A stretch of DNA of 64,000 nucleotides from DASUBN01 sp050261675 (GTDB lineage: Bacteria; Pseudomonadota; Gammaproteobacteria; Natronospirales; REEB76). Positions 50,164-57,890 of this stretch are shown here, piece by piece. Below the pieces are notes generated by a model. That model searched no databases. It saw only the letters and a program-made list of their open reading frames with translations, and was not told the DNA's origin. Both the position numbers and the translations under genes were made by a program. The stretch covers positions 1-64,000 of the forward strand of contig JBLNDO010000055.1 in the NCBI GenBank assembly GCA_050261675.1, in the 5' to 3' direction. Position 1 is the stretch's first letter, and each line of letters begins with the position of its first letter.

Positions 50164-51465
50164 TCAGAAGCTGTAGTCGATCTGCACGATGTTGGCGGAC
50201 AGACCCGGGAACAGGTCGTAGTGCTGCTGCTCGCCGATATTCACGTGCGGGTCGCTGCCGCCGCCCTGGCTGTAGTGCTCGAGGCGCAGGCTCAAGACCT
50301 GCCCGCCGTTGAAGCGGGTGCCGTACTCCACACCCACGGTGCGGGCCGTGAACGCCGACAGCCGGTAATCGGCACTCACGAACTGCGGCACAGTGTCGGA
50401 GTCCAGGAGGCCCCGGTGGTAGAAATCCGCGGCGCTCTGCCGGTACCAGCGCAGGTGCGGCTGCAGGTAATGCCCTTTGCCGAAGCTCCAGCGGTAGCGC
50501 AACTCCACGGTGTTGGAATGGATGTCCCAGTCATCCCAACTGTAACGGTAGGAGAGGTCCAGCACGTCGCCATCCAGGTAGACCTTGTGCTGCATGAACA
50601 GCGCTTTCTCATGGCGCGTGTCGGGGCGGTTCTCGTAGATCGAGGCGATGGGCTCGCCGATGGGCGGCCCGAAGATACCGATGCCGCCGACCGGGCTGCC
50701 CCCACCCAGGTGGGTATTGAGGATGGAGACGACCTTGTAGGGGTCGTTCATGTAGCCCTCGGAGAAGCCGTAGGACAGGTTCAGCTTCATGACCCAGTCG
50801 TGACTCATGACCTGGGTGAGCCCCAGCAAGGCTCCCTTCACGATCTTGGTGCGGTCGGCGGCGATGGGCGCCGCCTGGGGTGCGAAGCTCAGGGGCTGGG
50901 GGATGCCGCCGATGGGATAGACGTCGTCGTACTCGTAGAACAACCCGGCCGAGAGGGTGGTGTTGTGCCGGTCGAAATCCCGAGCGAACAGCGTGTTGGC
51001 GCCCAGGGACTTGAAGTCGTGCTCGATGGAATAGTTGGCGCCGGCGTCCCAGCTCCAGACTTGCGCGAAGGGCTGGGACCAGGTGGCGCTCACCGCCTTG
51101 CGCAGGTCGTGGAAATTCGGGTCCACCGGCGTGGTGCCTGCAGTCTGGGTGCCGCTGCTGTTGCCGGAGGCCCCGGTCACCGTCTGGGACTTGCTGGAGG
51201 GCATGGCGCCCGTGGGCGTCGCGCCGGTCAGGGAATCCACGGCGAAATTGAGCTTGAGCTTCGCGGCGTCCGCAAACTCACGCACGGCCAGCAGGTCCGG
51301 TTCCTTGGCCGTGATGCCATCCACCTCGGTGTAATACAGAAGCCCCGCATCGAAGTTCCAGTCCCCGGTATCGGCGTGGGCATGCTGGGCGGTGCCCAGG
51401 AGCGCGCAGCTCGAGACCAGGAGGCTGCGCTTCAGACCGCGGCGGCGCTTGCGCTTCAGTTGCAT
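50164..51465 (-). CDS. DUF3570 outer-membrane protein carrying a flavinylation-like motif
   Basis: About 433 residues from the ATG at 51465 (GGAGG upstream). Basic N-terminus then a signal peptide ending near AHA-DTG. DUF3570 pattern: DWNFDAGLLYYTEVDGITAKEP, then strands ending in aromatic residues and a final QIDYSF, as in outer-membrane beta-barrels. At residues 77-85 it has DSLTGATPT, which fits the D-x-x-[ST]-G-A-[ST]-x-T motif modified by ApbE, so T83 is a candidate FMN site. Overlaps the DUF4266 gene by 10 bp. Predicted to be a flavinylated envelope protein; not shown experimentally here. Confidence 0.85.
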   Translation of the reverse strand: MQLKRKRRRGLKRSLLVSSCALLGTAQHAHADTGDWNFDAGLLYYTEVDGITAKEPDLLAVREFADAAKLKLNFAVDSLTGATPTGAMPSSKSQTVTGASGNSSGTQTAGTTPVDPNFHDLRKAVSATWSQPFAQVWSWDAGANYSIEHDFKSLGANTLFARDFDRHNTTLSAGLFYEYDDVYPIGGIPQPLSFAPQAAPIAADRTKIVKGALLGLTQVMSHDWVMKLNLSYGFSEGYMNDPYKVVSILNTHLGGGSPVGGIGIFGPPIGEPIASIYENRPDTRHEKALFMQHKVYLDGDVLDLSYRYSWDDWDIHSNTVELRYRWSFGKGHYLQPHLRWYRQSAADFYHRGLLDSDTVPQFVSADYRLSAFTARTVGVEYGTRFNGGQVLSLRLEHYSQGGGSDPHVNIGEQQHYDLFPGLSANIVQIDYSF

Positions 51466-51674
51466 CCGCAACCTCCGCCGGCGAAGTCACGCCCGCCGAC
51501 CACCGCCTCCTTGGAGAAATAGATGTGGTCATCGTAGGCGAGCGTCACAGGCTCGCAATCGAAGGCCATCTCGGGCTTGGCGAGGTTGCCCTTCTGCCAG
51601 GGCTGCACGTCGGCGCAACCACCCAGGGCCGCCGCGGCGAGCAAGGCGAGCAGCGCCGTTCTCAGGATCTTCAT
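51456..51674 (-). CDS. DUF4266 small lipoprotein
   Basis: 72 residues from the ATG at 51674 (GAGGGAG upstream). Lipobox LGGC after a hydrophobic signal, then VQPWQKGNLAKPEMAFDCEP and the C-terminal tail VGGRDFAGGGCGCN with conserved glycines and cysteines, typical of DUF4266. Anchored in a membrane via the N-terminal cysteine. Partner of DUF3570 in the same operon; the CGC tail could bind metal or form a disulfide handled by the TlpA-like protein upstream. Confidence 0.85.
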   Translation of the reverse strand: MKILRTALLALLAAAALGGCADVQPWQKGNLAKPEMAFDCEPVTLAYDDHIYFSKEAVVGGRDFAGGGCGCN

Positions 51675-51705
51675 GATGATCTCCCTCTTCAATCCGGTCG
51701 AAATT

Positions 51706-52146
51706 CTAGGGTTCGCCCAGGGCGGTACGGATCTCGGCCTCGAATTGTGCCGGCGAAGTGTCGAAGAAACCCTCGTGTTTCTTGATGACCGTGCCGTCCC
51801 TTCCGATGAGGAAGGAACTGGGCATGCCGATGAGCCGGTACCGCTCCGCGAGCTTGCCCTGGCTATCGTAAATGACGGTGAAGTCCGCCGGCACGTCCTT
51901 CAGGAACTTGTCCGCGTCCGCGCGTTGCTCGTCCAGGTTCACGGCCACGATGACCAGGCCATCGCCGGCATATTTCTGTTCCATGGCATCCATCCACGGG
52001 AAGGACTGGCGGCAGGGTTTGCACCAAGAGGCCCAGAAATCCAGGTACACCACCTTGCCCTTGTATTGATTCAGGTCCAGGTCGGGCGCGGCGGTATAGG
52101 CGGGCAATAGCCAGAAGAACAGGCATAGCGCGGCAATGAGACGCAT
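51706..52146 (-). CDS. TlpA-family periplasmic thioredoxin
   Basis: About 146 residues from ATG at 52146. Signal sequence MRLIAALCLFFWLLPAYTAAP, then KVVYLDFWASWCKPCRQSFPWMDAME with the WCKPC redox site, and the cis-Pro region GMPSSFLIGRDG. Reduces disulfides in the periplasm. First gene of the TlpA-DUF4266-DUF3570-ApbE operon (gap of 31 bp to the next gene). Confidence 0.9.
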   Translation of the reverse strand: MRLIAALCLFFWLLPAYTAAPDLDLNQYKGKVVYLDFWASWCKPCRQSFPWMDAMEQKYAGDGLVIVAVNLDEQRADADKFLKDVPADFTVIYDSQGKLAERYRLIGMPSSFLIGRDGTVIKKHEGFFDTSPAQFEAEIRTALGEP

Positions 52147-52303
52147 GGAACCCCGCGAAGTGTTGACCGGTGAGCGCATTCTTAGGGTCTCTAAAGGGCT
52201 TTGATGCAGCAGGTGGATAGTGAAAAGATGCGATTTGTTCCAATCAGCACCGACAACCCATGACGAAGCCGAGTTCAACGGCTAAAATTTACCCGCCGAA
52301 TAT

Positions 52304-52363
<60 letters not shown>

Positions 52364-52379
<16 letters not shown>

Positions 52380-52487
52380 CATAAGCACTTCGTCGAACCA
52401 ATATCAGTTCACCCATCCTTTCCCTTGTCCCGCCGCGCTCCCGGCGCGGCGCTCACGGCTTCGCCGTTCGCCCTGGCAGGCCCACCA
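52364..52487. repeat. tRNA 3'-end direct repeat (attachment-site-like)
   Basis: CCTGGCAGGCCCACCA at 52364-52379 (end of the tRNA) recurs exactly at 52472-52487. Between them lies a CGCCGCGC/GCGCGGCG hairpin (52431-52451) and no gene. A 3'-tRNA copy is typical of integrase attachment sites, suggesting a collapsed or excised element. Confidence 0.7.
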
Positions 52488-52582
52488 AAATTGCGCTATG
52501 AAAGTTTGACCGGCGGCACCTGCTCTTTACTCCCGCGCGACGCGCGTCTTCCCTGACGCGCGTCCCGTCGGGGGTGAAACGG

Positions 52583-53998
52583 TTACCGGCGGCGACGCAG
52601 AGCCGTCAGGCCGGCGAGCAGCGCCAAGCACAGCAGGTCGATGTCCCCGAGGCCGCCGGAGGATCCCGCGGAGTGGGCAGTCGACGCCGGCTCACCGAGA
52701 CGGTGATCTTGCTTCAAACCCTGCATGATCATGTTTCCGCCCTTGAATTGGACTTGGGCGCCGGTGCCCGCAGCGAGCGCGCCTGGAGCCATGAAGAAAC
52801 ACACATTGATCGGCGGGGGCGTGTAGGCCTGGGCGGGCGCGAAGCTGCCGTCGCCGTTGTTGAGCAAGAGGCTCTGGGTGCCATCGTTGTTGTCGGTGAC
52901 GATGTCCTCCCAGCCGTCGCCGTTCTCGTCGAACGACCAGACGTCGGCGGGTCCTACGCCCACCGCATAACTCGCCGGCGTGCCGAAGGTTCCGTCGCCG
53001 TGTCCGAGCAGCACCGTCACCGTGCCGCCCGCGGTGCTCACAGCGGCCAAGTCGGGCACACCGTCGTTGTTGAAGTCGTCGATGTCGATCGCGTCCGCCG
53101 GCACCTGGGTCCAGGCGACCGGGGCGTAGGTGCCGTCGCCGTGGGCGAGCATGACGCCGACACCGGACGTTCCGCCGTAGAGGATGAGGTCCGCTTCGCC
53201 GTCGCCGACCAGGTCGCCGGTGGTGACGGTCGAGAAGTCGCCGCCCGCGTAGGTCGCGGCCGGGGCGAAGGTGCCATCGCCGTTGTTGAGCAGGATGGTG
53301 AGGCTGCCGCTCGAGTTCAGGAACAGGTCGGGCATGCCGTCGTTGTTCAAGTCCTGACTCACCAGGTTGCCCGTGTTGCCACCCGTCGGATAGCTCACGG
53401 CCGGGGCGAAGGTGCCGTCACCGTTGTTGACGAACACGCTCACACTGTCCGCGCTGCCATCGGCCGTCACGATGTCGTCCCACCCATCGCCGTTCACGTC
53501 CGCGGTCAGGACGGAGGCCGGGCTCGAGCTCGCGCCGGTCGCGAGCGTGGCTTGGTACACCACGATGCCGCTGCCGGTGCCGTCATTCATGAGCACCTGG
53601 ACGCCGGCACCGCCGGTGGCGGAGCTGTTGACTCCGAGGATCAGGTCCGGGAAGCCGTCACCATCCACGTCGTCGATGGTGACGGAGGTGATGTAGCTGA
53701 GATCGAGGTTGCTGGGGTTGGAGAAGCTGAAGCCGAAGGTGCCGTCGCCGTTGTCGACGACGCTGAAGACGAGATCGCTACCCGGGTAAGTGACTGCGGT
53801 ATCCACGGTGGTTGAGCTGCCGCCCGCAGTCGTCGTCCCGCCGGTGCAGGGGTCGCTGCATATCACGACGCCACCGCCCGAGATGACGATGGGCCCGACG
53901 ACGATGCCGCTGCAGGGGTTGATCGGATCGGCAAACGCCGCCTGGCTCACCGCCCATCCGATACAAAGACCGATCACGCTGGCGAATTTAAGCTTCAC
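52583..53998 (-). CDS. Secreted FG-GAP/VCBS repeat protein with a GlyGly-CTERM-like tail
   Basis: 471 residues. Signal peptide (to AFA-DP, residue ~23). Then seven or so repeats of the type SVDNGDGTFGFSF, DDVDGDGFPDLILGVN and NNGDGTFAPAVSYP, which bind calcium and form a beta-propeller. The C-terminus is SGGLGDIDLLCLALLAGLTALRRRR: glycine pair, hydrophobic helix, arginine cluster, the layout of GlyGly-CTERM rhombosortase substrates exported by type II secretion. No rhombosortase is in the window. Divergent from the ECF sigma gene (211 bp apart). Ligand unknown. Confidence 0.82.
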   Translation of the reverse strand: MKLKFASVIGLCIGWAVSQAAFADPINPCSGIVVGPIVISGGGVVICSDPCTGGTTTAGGSSTTVDTAVTYPGSDLVFSVVDNGDGTFGFSFSNPSNLDLSYITSVTIDDVDGDGFPDLILGVNSSATGGAGVQVLMNDGTGSGIVVYQATLATGASSSPASVLTADVNGDGWDDIVTADGSADSVSVFVNNGDGTFAPAVSYPTGGNTGNLVSQDLNNDGMPDLFLNSSGSLTILLNNGDGTFAPAATYAGGDFSTVTTGDLVGDGEADLILYGGTSGVGVMLAHGDGTYAPVAWTQVPADAIDIDDFNNDGVPDLAAVSTAGGTVTVLLGHGDGTFGTPASYAVGVGPADVWSFDENGDGWEDIVTDNNDGTQSLLLNNGDGSFAPAQAYTPPPINVCFFMAPGALAAGTGAQVQFKGGNMIMQGLKQDHRLGEPASTAHSAGSSGGLGDIDLLCLALLAGLTALRRRR

Positions 53999-54209
53999 GT
54001 CACAACCCCCTGGGCTCTAGTCTGCCCATGACAATGGACCCTCGACCCGCACCCGCGACCACTCGCAGGTGGCTTACGATTGTTATTACGCCAGAATGCC
54101 TCGGTAGGTTCCCTTTCCGGTCAATTTATTCGAAATGCGGCCGGAATCCAGCCCTCAAGCCTTGGAACCTTTTGCCCGGCGCGGCCGTTACACTATAAGG
54201 AGTACGGGC

Positions 54210-54797
54210 ATGCTCCGGGGTTTGCCGTTGGCTACGGACCAGGACAAGAGGCGTGCGGAATTCGAGGCGCTGGTGCGACCCCATCTGGAATGGCTGTACC
54301 GGCTCGCCTACCGCTATACCGCGCAGGCGCAGGACGCGGAGGATCTGGTGCAGGAGCTCCTGGTACGCCTATACCGCAATCCCGGGAACCTGATGCAGCT
54401 CAGCGCCCCCCGGCCCTGGCTCATCCGGGCGCTGTACAACCTGTTCGTGGACCAGTGGCGCCATCGGCGCCGCACGCCCTTCGGTCATCTGCATCCGGAA
54501 CCCTGGGACACCCTGTTCGTGAACGAAGGAGGCGTCGACACCCCGGAAGACGCGCTGCAAGCGGCAGGCATGCGGCGCACGGTGTTGGACGCACTTTACC
54601 GTCTCGATGAGGAGCATCGCGCACTCCTGGTGCTGCACGACGTGGAGGGGCATACCCTGCCGGAGTTGGCGGATACATTGGGACTCCCGCTCGGTACCCT
54701 CAAATCCCGGTTGTTCCGGGCCCGGCGCAAGCTTCGCCGGCATCTCGAGGGCGGGAACCCTTTAGCGGATAGAGACGTGATAGTTGCCGAGGGCTGA
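54210..54797 (+). CDS. ECF-type RNA polymerase sigma factor
   Basis: About 195 residues from the ATG at 54210, with an excellent RBS (AAGGAG). Sigma region 2: VRPHLEWLYRLAYRYTAQAQDAEDLVQELLVRLYRNP; region 4: HTLPELADTLGLPLGTLKSRLFRARRKLRRHL. No region 1 or 3. Directs transcription of a stress or envelope regulon. Followed 4 bp later by its anti-sigma factor. The FG-GAP protein gene facing it may be a target, since the two share an intergenic region. Confidence 0.92.
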   Translation: MLRGLPLATDQDKRRAEFEALVRPHLEWLYRLAYRYTAQAQDAEDLVQELLVRLYRNPGNLMQLSAPRPWLIRALYNLFVDQWRHRRRTPFGHLHPEPWDTLFVNEGGVDTPEDALQAAGMRRTVLDALYRLDEEHRALLVLHDVEGHTLPELADTLGLPLGTLKSRLFRARRKLRRHLEGGNPLADRDVIVAEG

Positions 54798-54801
54798 ACC
54801 T

Positions 54802-55479
54802 ATGGATTGCAGAAGCGTCATCGAGCATCTGGACAGCGGCGGCCCCGGCGAGCCGGCGGCGGAGCTGCGCGAGCATCTCGCCCACTGCGCCGCCTGCCGT
54901 AAGGCCTGGGAGGCCGGGCGCGTGACGGCGCATACCCTCAAGGCCCTGCCCCTTGCCCCGGTGCCGGCTGGGTTCGCCGAGCGGGTGCTCGCCAACGCCT
55001 ACCGCCAGGCAGAGCGGATGGACGGTCGCCGGCGCCAGCTACGGGATTGGGGTCTCGCGCTCGCGGCCACGTTCGTGCTTGGCCTCGGTGTCGGCCTCGC
55101 CTTCACCTGGAACGCCGGCGATCGGGCGGACGGCTATCGGACGCTCGCCGACGGCACGCTCCTGCTCACGCCCGGCGACAGGACGACCGTGCGCATCGCC
55201 CTCGACGCAGAGCGTCCGATCGGGAACGTGGATTTCGTGATCGACCTGCCAGCGGGCATGGAGCTCGCGGGACACCCAGGCGAGCGCGAAGTGGCCTGGA
55301 ACGGCGAACTGAAGCAGGGGCGGAACGTGCTCGGCCTGCCGCTCATCGCCCAGGCGGGAGCGAGCGGTGAATTGACGACCAAGCTGCGCCATGATGCACA
55401 TGACAGTGTTTTCAAGCTGCACGTCATGGCCGCCGGCGGGCCCGCCTGGTGGGCCGCGCTCCGGCGGTTGTGGACGTGA
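54802..55479 (+). CDS. Zinc-finger anti-sigma factor, membrane-anchored
   Basis: 225 residues from the ATG at 54802. N-terminal zf-HC2/ZAS motif: HLAHCAAC (H-x3-C-x2-C), followed by a helical region, a single TM segment (WGLALAATFVLGLGVGLAF, about residues 82-101) and a ~120-residue periplasmic domain rich in beta strands (VDFVIDLPAGMELAG). The cytoplasmic half should hold the ECF factor and the periplasmic half sense a signal, probably with release by proteolysis. Co-directional with the sigma gene. Confidence 0.88.
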   Translation: MDCRSVIEHLDSGGPGEPAAELREHLAHCAACRKAWEAGRVTAHTLKALPLAPVPAGFAERVLANAYRQAERMDGRRRQLRDWGLALAATFVLGLGVGLAFTWNAGDRADGYRTLADGTLLLTPGDRTTVRIALDAERPIGNVDFVIDLPAGMELAGHPGEREVAWNGELKQGRNVLGLPLIAQAGASGELTTKLRHDAHDSVFKLHVMAAGGPAWWAALRRLWT

Positions 55480-55508
55480 CGGGGTCTTAAGCCCCGGAGG
55501 AGTTGACC

Positions 55509-55943
55509 ATGCGGTTGCGCGATTCTGTTCTTCTTCTACTGGGCGCCGTATTCGCCTCGGCCGCGAGCGTGGCGCTCGCGGATACGCCCGCCCCGGCAGT
55601 CTCCACCGGTGGGGACGTGACCATGACGGTGATCCCGAGCGGCCAGGATGTGGTGAAGACGGTGGTGCAGACCATCGTCGTGCCGGCGAATGCCAACAAG
55701 CTCGCCAAAGGCAAGAGCGCCGAACCGCAGAAGGCCAAGCCCGCCACCGGACAAGACAGCGAAGCCGCCGCGCAGACCGCGCAGCAGTTGGCGGAGGCGG
55801 CAGCCGAGCACCAGGCCGGCCAAACCCAACAGCAGGTGCAGCAACAGGCGCTGCAGGCGCAGCAAGCGGCACAAGTCGCTGCCGCCAAAGCACGGAACCC
55901 CTCGCCCCCGCCACCTCCCCCTCCGCCGCCACCCCGGGGGTAA
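55509..55943 (+). CDS. Exported coiled-coil protein with polyproline tail
   Basis: 144 residues from the ATG at 55509 (GGAGGAG RBS). Signal peptide to LA-DTPAP. A hydrophilic middle turns into a Gln/Ala-rich helix (QTAQQLAEAAAEHQAGQTQQ and following) that looks like a coiled coil. It ends in a run of ten prolines and RG. No known domain. Immediately after the anti-sigma gene, so part of the same unit; it could be an interaction partner for the anti-sigma periplasmic domain or for the outer-membrane protein. Confidence 0.7.
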   Translation: MRLRDSVLLLLGAVFASAASVALADTPAPAVSTGGDVTMTVIPSGQDVVKTVVQTIVVPANANKLAKGKSAEPQKAKPATGQDSEAAAQTAQQLAEAAAEHQAGQTQQQVQQQALQAQQAAQVAAAKARNPSPPPPPPPPPPRG

Positions 55944-56224
55944 CGCCGAGCGAGCGCGAGGTGTCGTTGATGCGCTAAATTCCGCAACCGTCTAGCACAC
56001 TTTGCGATAGAGAAAAAAGAAACGGGGTGGCTACGCCACTCCCCGGCTGCGCTTCCTGCTTCGCCGGCCGGCCCGCCCGTGCTTTCCCCGCACGGGCGTC
56101 CGCGGCATGCCGCGGACCCGGACAGACCGCAGCCGCGGCCGGTCCGGTTTTTATTGATTTTTCGTCTGGGGTACTCACAATACGAATAACCCGCCCCTAC
56201 GGCGGGACAAAAGGCGGACGGATC
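55944..56224. other. Hairpin-rich intergenic region with probable terminator
   Basis: Contains GCCCGTGC/GCACGGGC (56075-56097) and GTCCGCGG/CCGCGGAC (56098-56117) hairpins, then CCGGAC...GTCCGG followed by TTTTTATT (56118-56153). The last works as a rho-independent terminator of the sigma operon. The frame running through here into the next gene has no start signals. Confidence 0.6.
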
Positions 56225-57553
56225 ATGCGGCGACTGCTTGCGGTTCTCATCGCCGGCTTGTCGTATCTGGTCCACCCCGACGGTCAGGCTCAGGGGCAGG
56301 CGCCGGAGGGCGTGAGCCAGGCCGAGGTTGCCTATGCGGCGGGGGTGGCGGCCTTCCAGCGCGGCGATTACGCCGCGGCGCGCACCGATTTCCTCGACGC
56401 CCGCGCCGAGGGTTATGCGGGTGTGCAACTCGACTACAGCCTCGGCGCCACGTGCTATGAGCTCGGCCTCTATGAGGACGCGAAACAAGAGTTCACGCGC
56501 TTGCTGGGCGACACGCAGATCGCGCCGCTCGCCCACTACAACCTGGGACGCATCGCCGTCAGGCAGGGAGATGTGGATACCGCGCGGGACGAGTTCCTGG
56601 CGGCGTATTCTCAGGCGGCGACACCCGAGATCCGGCAGCTCGCGGCGGCGGAACTCGCGCGCCTGCCTCCGCCCGCCGCGGAACGCTGGTACGGGTATGC
56701 GGACCTCTCGACGGGCTACGACGACGACGTGGCGCCTCTGCCGCTCGCAAGCCTCGAACCGCCGGAGAGGCAGGGTTCGCCGCTCGTCTCGCTGCTCGCG
56801 GGCGGGGGCGGCCGGCTTACCGGTTCCCATGACGACGGCTGGCAACTCCAAGGCAGTGTCTACCGGGCGGATTACTCACGCCTCTCCAGTCACGACGAGA
56901 CGCTGCTGCTGGCCGGTCCGGGATACCGGCTCGCCACCGACGGCTGGAGGTCGACATTCGACCTTCTCGCGAGCCACGTCATCCTCGGCCGGGCGACGTT
57001 GGAGGACTCCCTGTTGGGGCGCGTCGAGGAACTGCGGGATCTCTCGCCGGCGAATTCCCTGGGGGTCGGCTACGAATACGAGCGTGTCGTCGGGGGAAGC
57101 GGGTTCGACTACCTGACAGGTGGGCGACAGGCGCTCTTCCTCGAGGACAGGTTCAATGGGGACGCCTACCAGGCGCTGCTCAGCTACCAGCACGAGTCCA
57201 ATCGCCGCAACGACCTCTCGACGGGGGGCGAGTTCTTCAGTGCGTCACCGCTGCGCAACCGCTTCCACGGCGAGCTCACCCTGAAATACACGGACGCCGT
57301 GAACCTGCGCACCGCGGCGAGCTACGAGAAGAGCCTCTACGGCAAGTCCGATGTGGTATTCAACGGGGCGGGCTTTTTCGTGGCGACGCGCGATGATGAC
57401 CTCTATACCGGCTCCATCGGCGGCAGCTATGAATTCACGAAGCAGTGGAGCCTGCTCCTGGAGTTCCGTTATCTGAAGAACGCTTCCAACGACCCCGTCT
57501 ACAGCTACCAGAGCCATCGCCTGACTCTCACGCTGCAGCACCTCTTTCTCTAG
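56225..57553 (+). CDS. TPR plus outer-membrane beta-barrel protein
   Basis: 442 residues from ATG at 56225. Signal peptide to GQAQG. A TPR-like helical domain (~28-155: VAYAAGVAAFQRGDYAAARTDFLDARAEGYAG, LYEDAKQEFTRLLGD, GRIAVRQGDVDTARDEFLAAY). Then a long beta-rich region with alternating strands ending in LLEFRYLKNASNDPVYSYQSHRLTLTLQHLFL, the aromatic C-terminus of a barrel. The order (periplasmic TPR, then barrel) resembles surface-assembly proteins such as Slam/DUF560. Might export or display the divergent FG-GAP protein; not provable here. Confidence 0.75.
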   Translation: MRRLLAVLIAGLSYLVHPDGQAQGQAPEGVSQAEVAYAAGVAAFQRGDYAAARTDFLDARAEGYAGVQLDYSLGATCYELGLYEDAKQEFTRLLGDTQIAPLAHYNLGRIAVRQGDVDTARDEFLAAYSQAATPEIRQLAAAELARLPPPAAERWYGYADLSTGYDDDVAPLPLASLEPPERQGSPLVSLLAGGGGRLTGSHDDGWQLQGSVYRADYSRLSSHDETLLLAGPGYRLATDGWRSTFDLLASHVILGRATLEDSLLGRVEELRDLSPANSLGVGYEYERVVGGSGFDYLTGGRQALFLEDRFNGDAYQALLSYQHESNRRNDLSTGGEFFSASPLRNRFHGELTLKYTDAVNLRTAASYEKSLYGKSDVVFNGAGFFVATRDDDLYTGSIGGSYEFTKQWSLLLEFRYLKNASNDPVYSYQSHRLTLTLQHLFL

Positions 57554-57890
57554 CCACCTGCGGCGGTCACGAACTTCGCCTGGCTGCTACGCTCCCTGCT
57601 CCGCATCCAGTCCAACCCGCACGTCCAGTGCGGCCGTTTGCCGCTCCGCGGCAGTGCCGCGAACCCTGGCATACCTGCCCACTCGTAGTACGTCGAATTC
57701 CCATCCGTCGGCCCACCTCTTGGGTTAGACGCGCCTGTCCCTGAGGGGCATCTCAGGTAATCCCTGATGCCCAATTTGGGACTCCTGAACCATAGTGACG
57801 CACCCCGCCAGGATGTGTCGCAACAGGGAAGTCTTCGCATAAGGACATGCGGCATCCTGGCCGGGGGATTCAAACATCGGATCATCAAGG
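57554..57890. other. Intergenic region before the histidine kinase
   Basis: No gene, RNA or strong promoter recognised. Some small hairpins (CCTGAGGGGCATCTCAGG near 57736). Confidence 0.4.

Noticed and set aside
55880..55943. CCx repeat as a microsatellite or CRISPR-like repeat
   Set aside because: It is the coding sequence of the polyproline tail, in frame and ending at a stop codon. No CRISPR array anywhere in the window.
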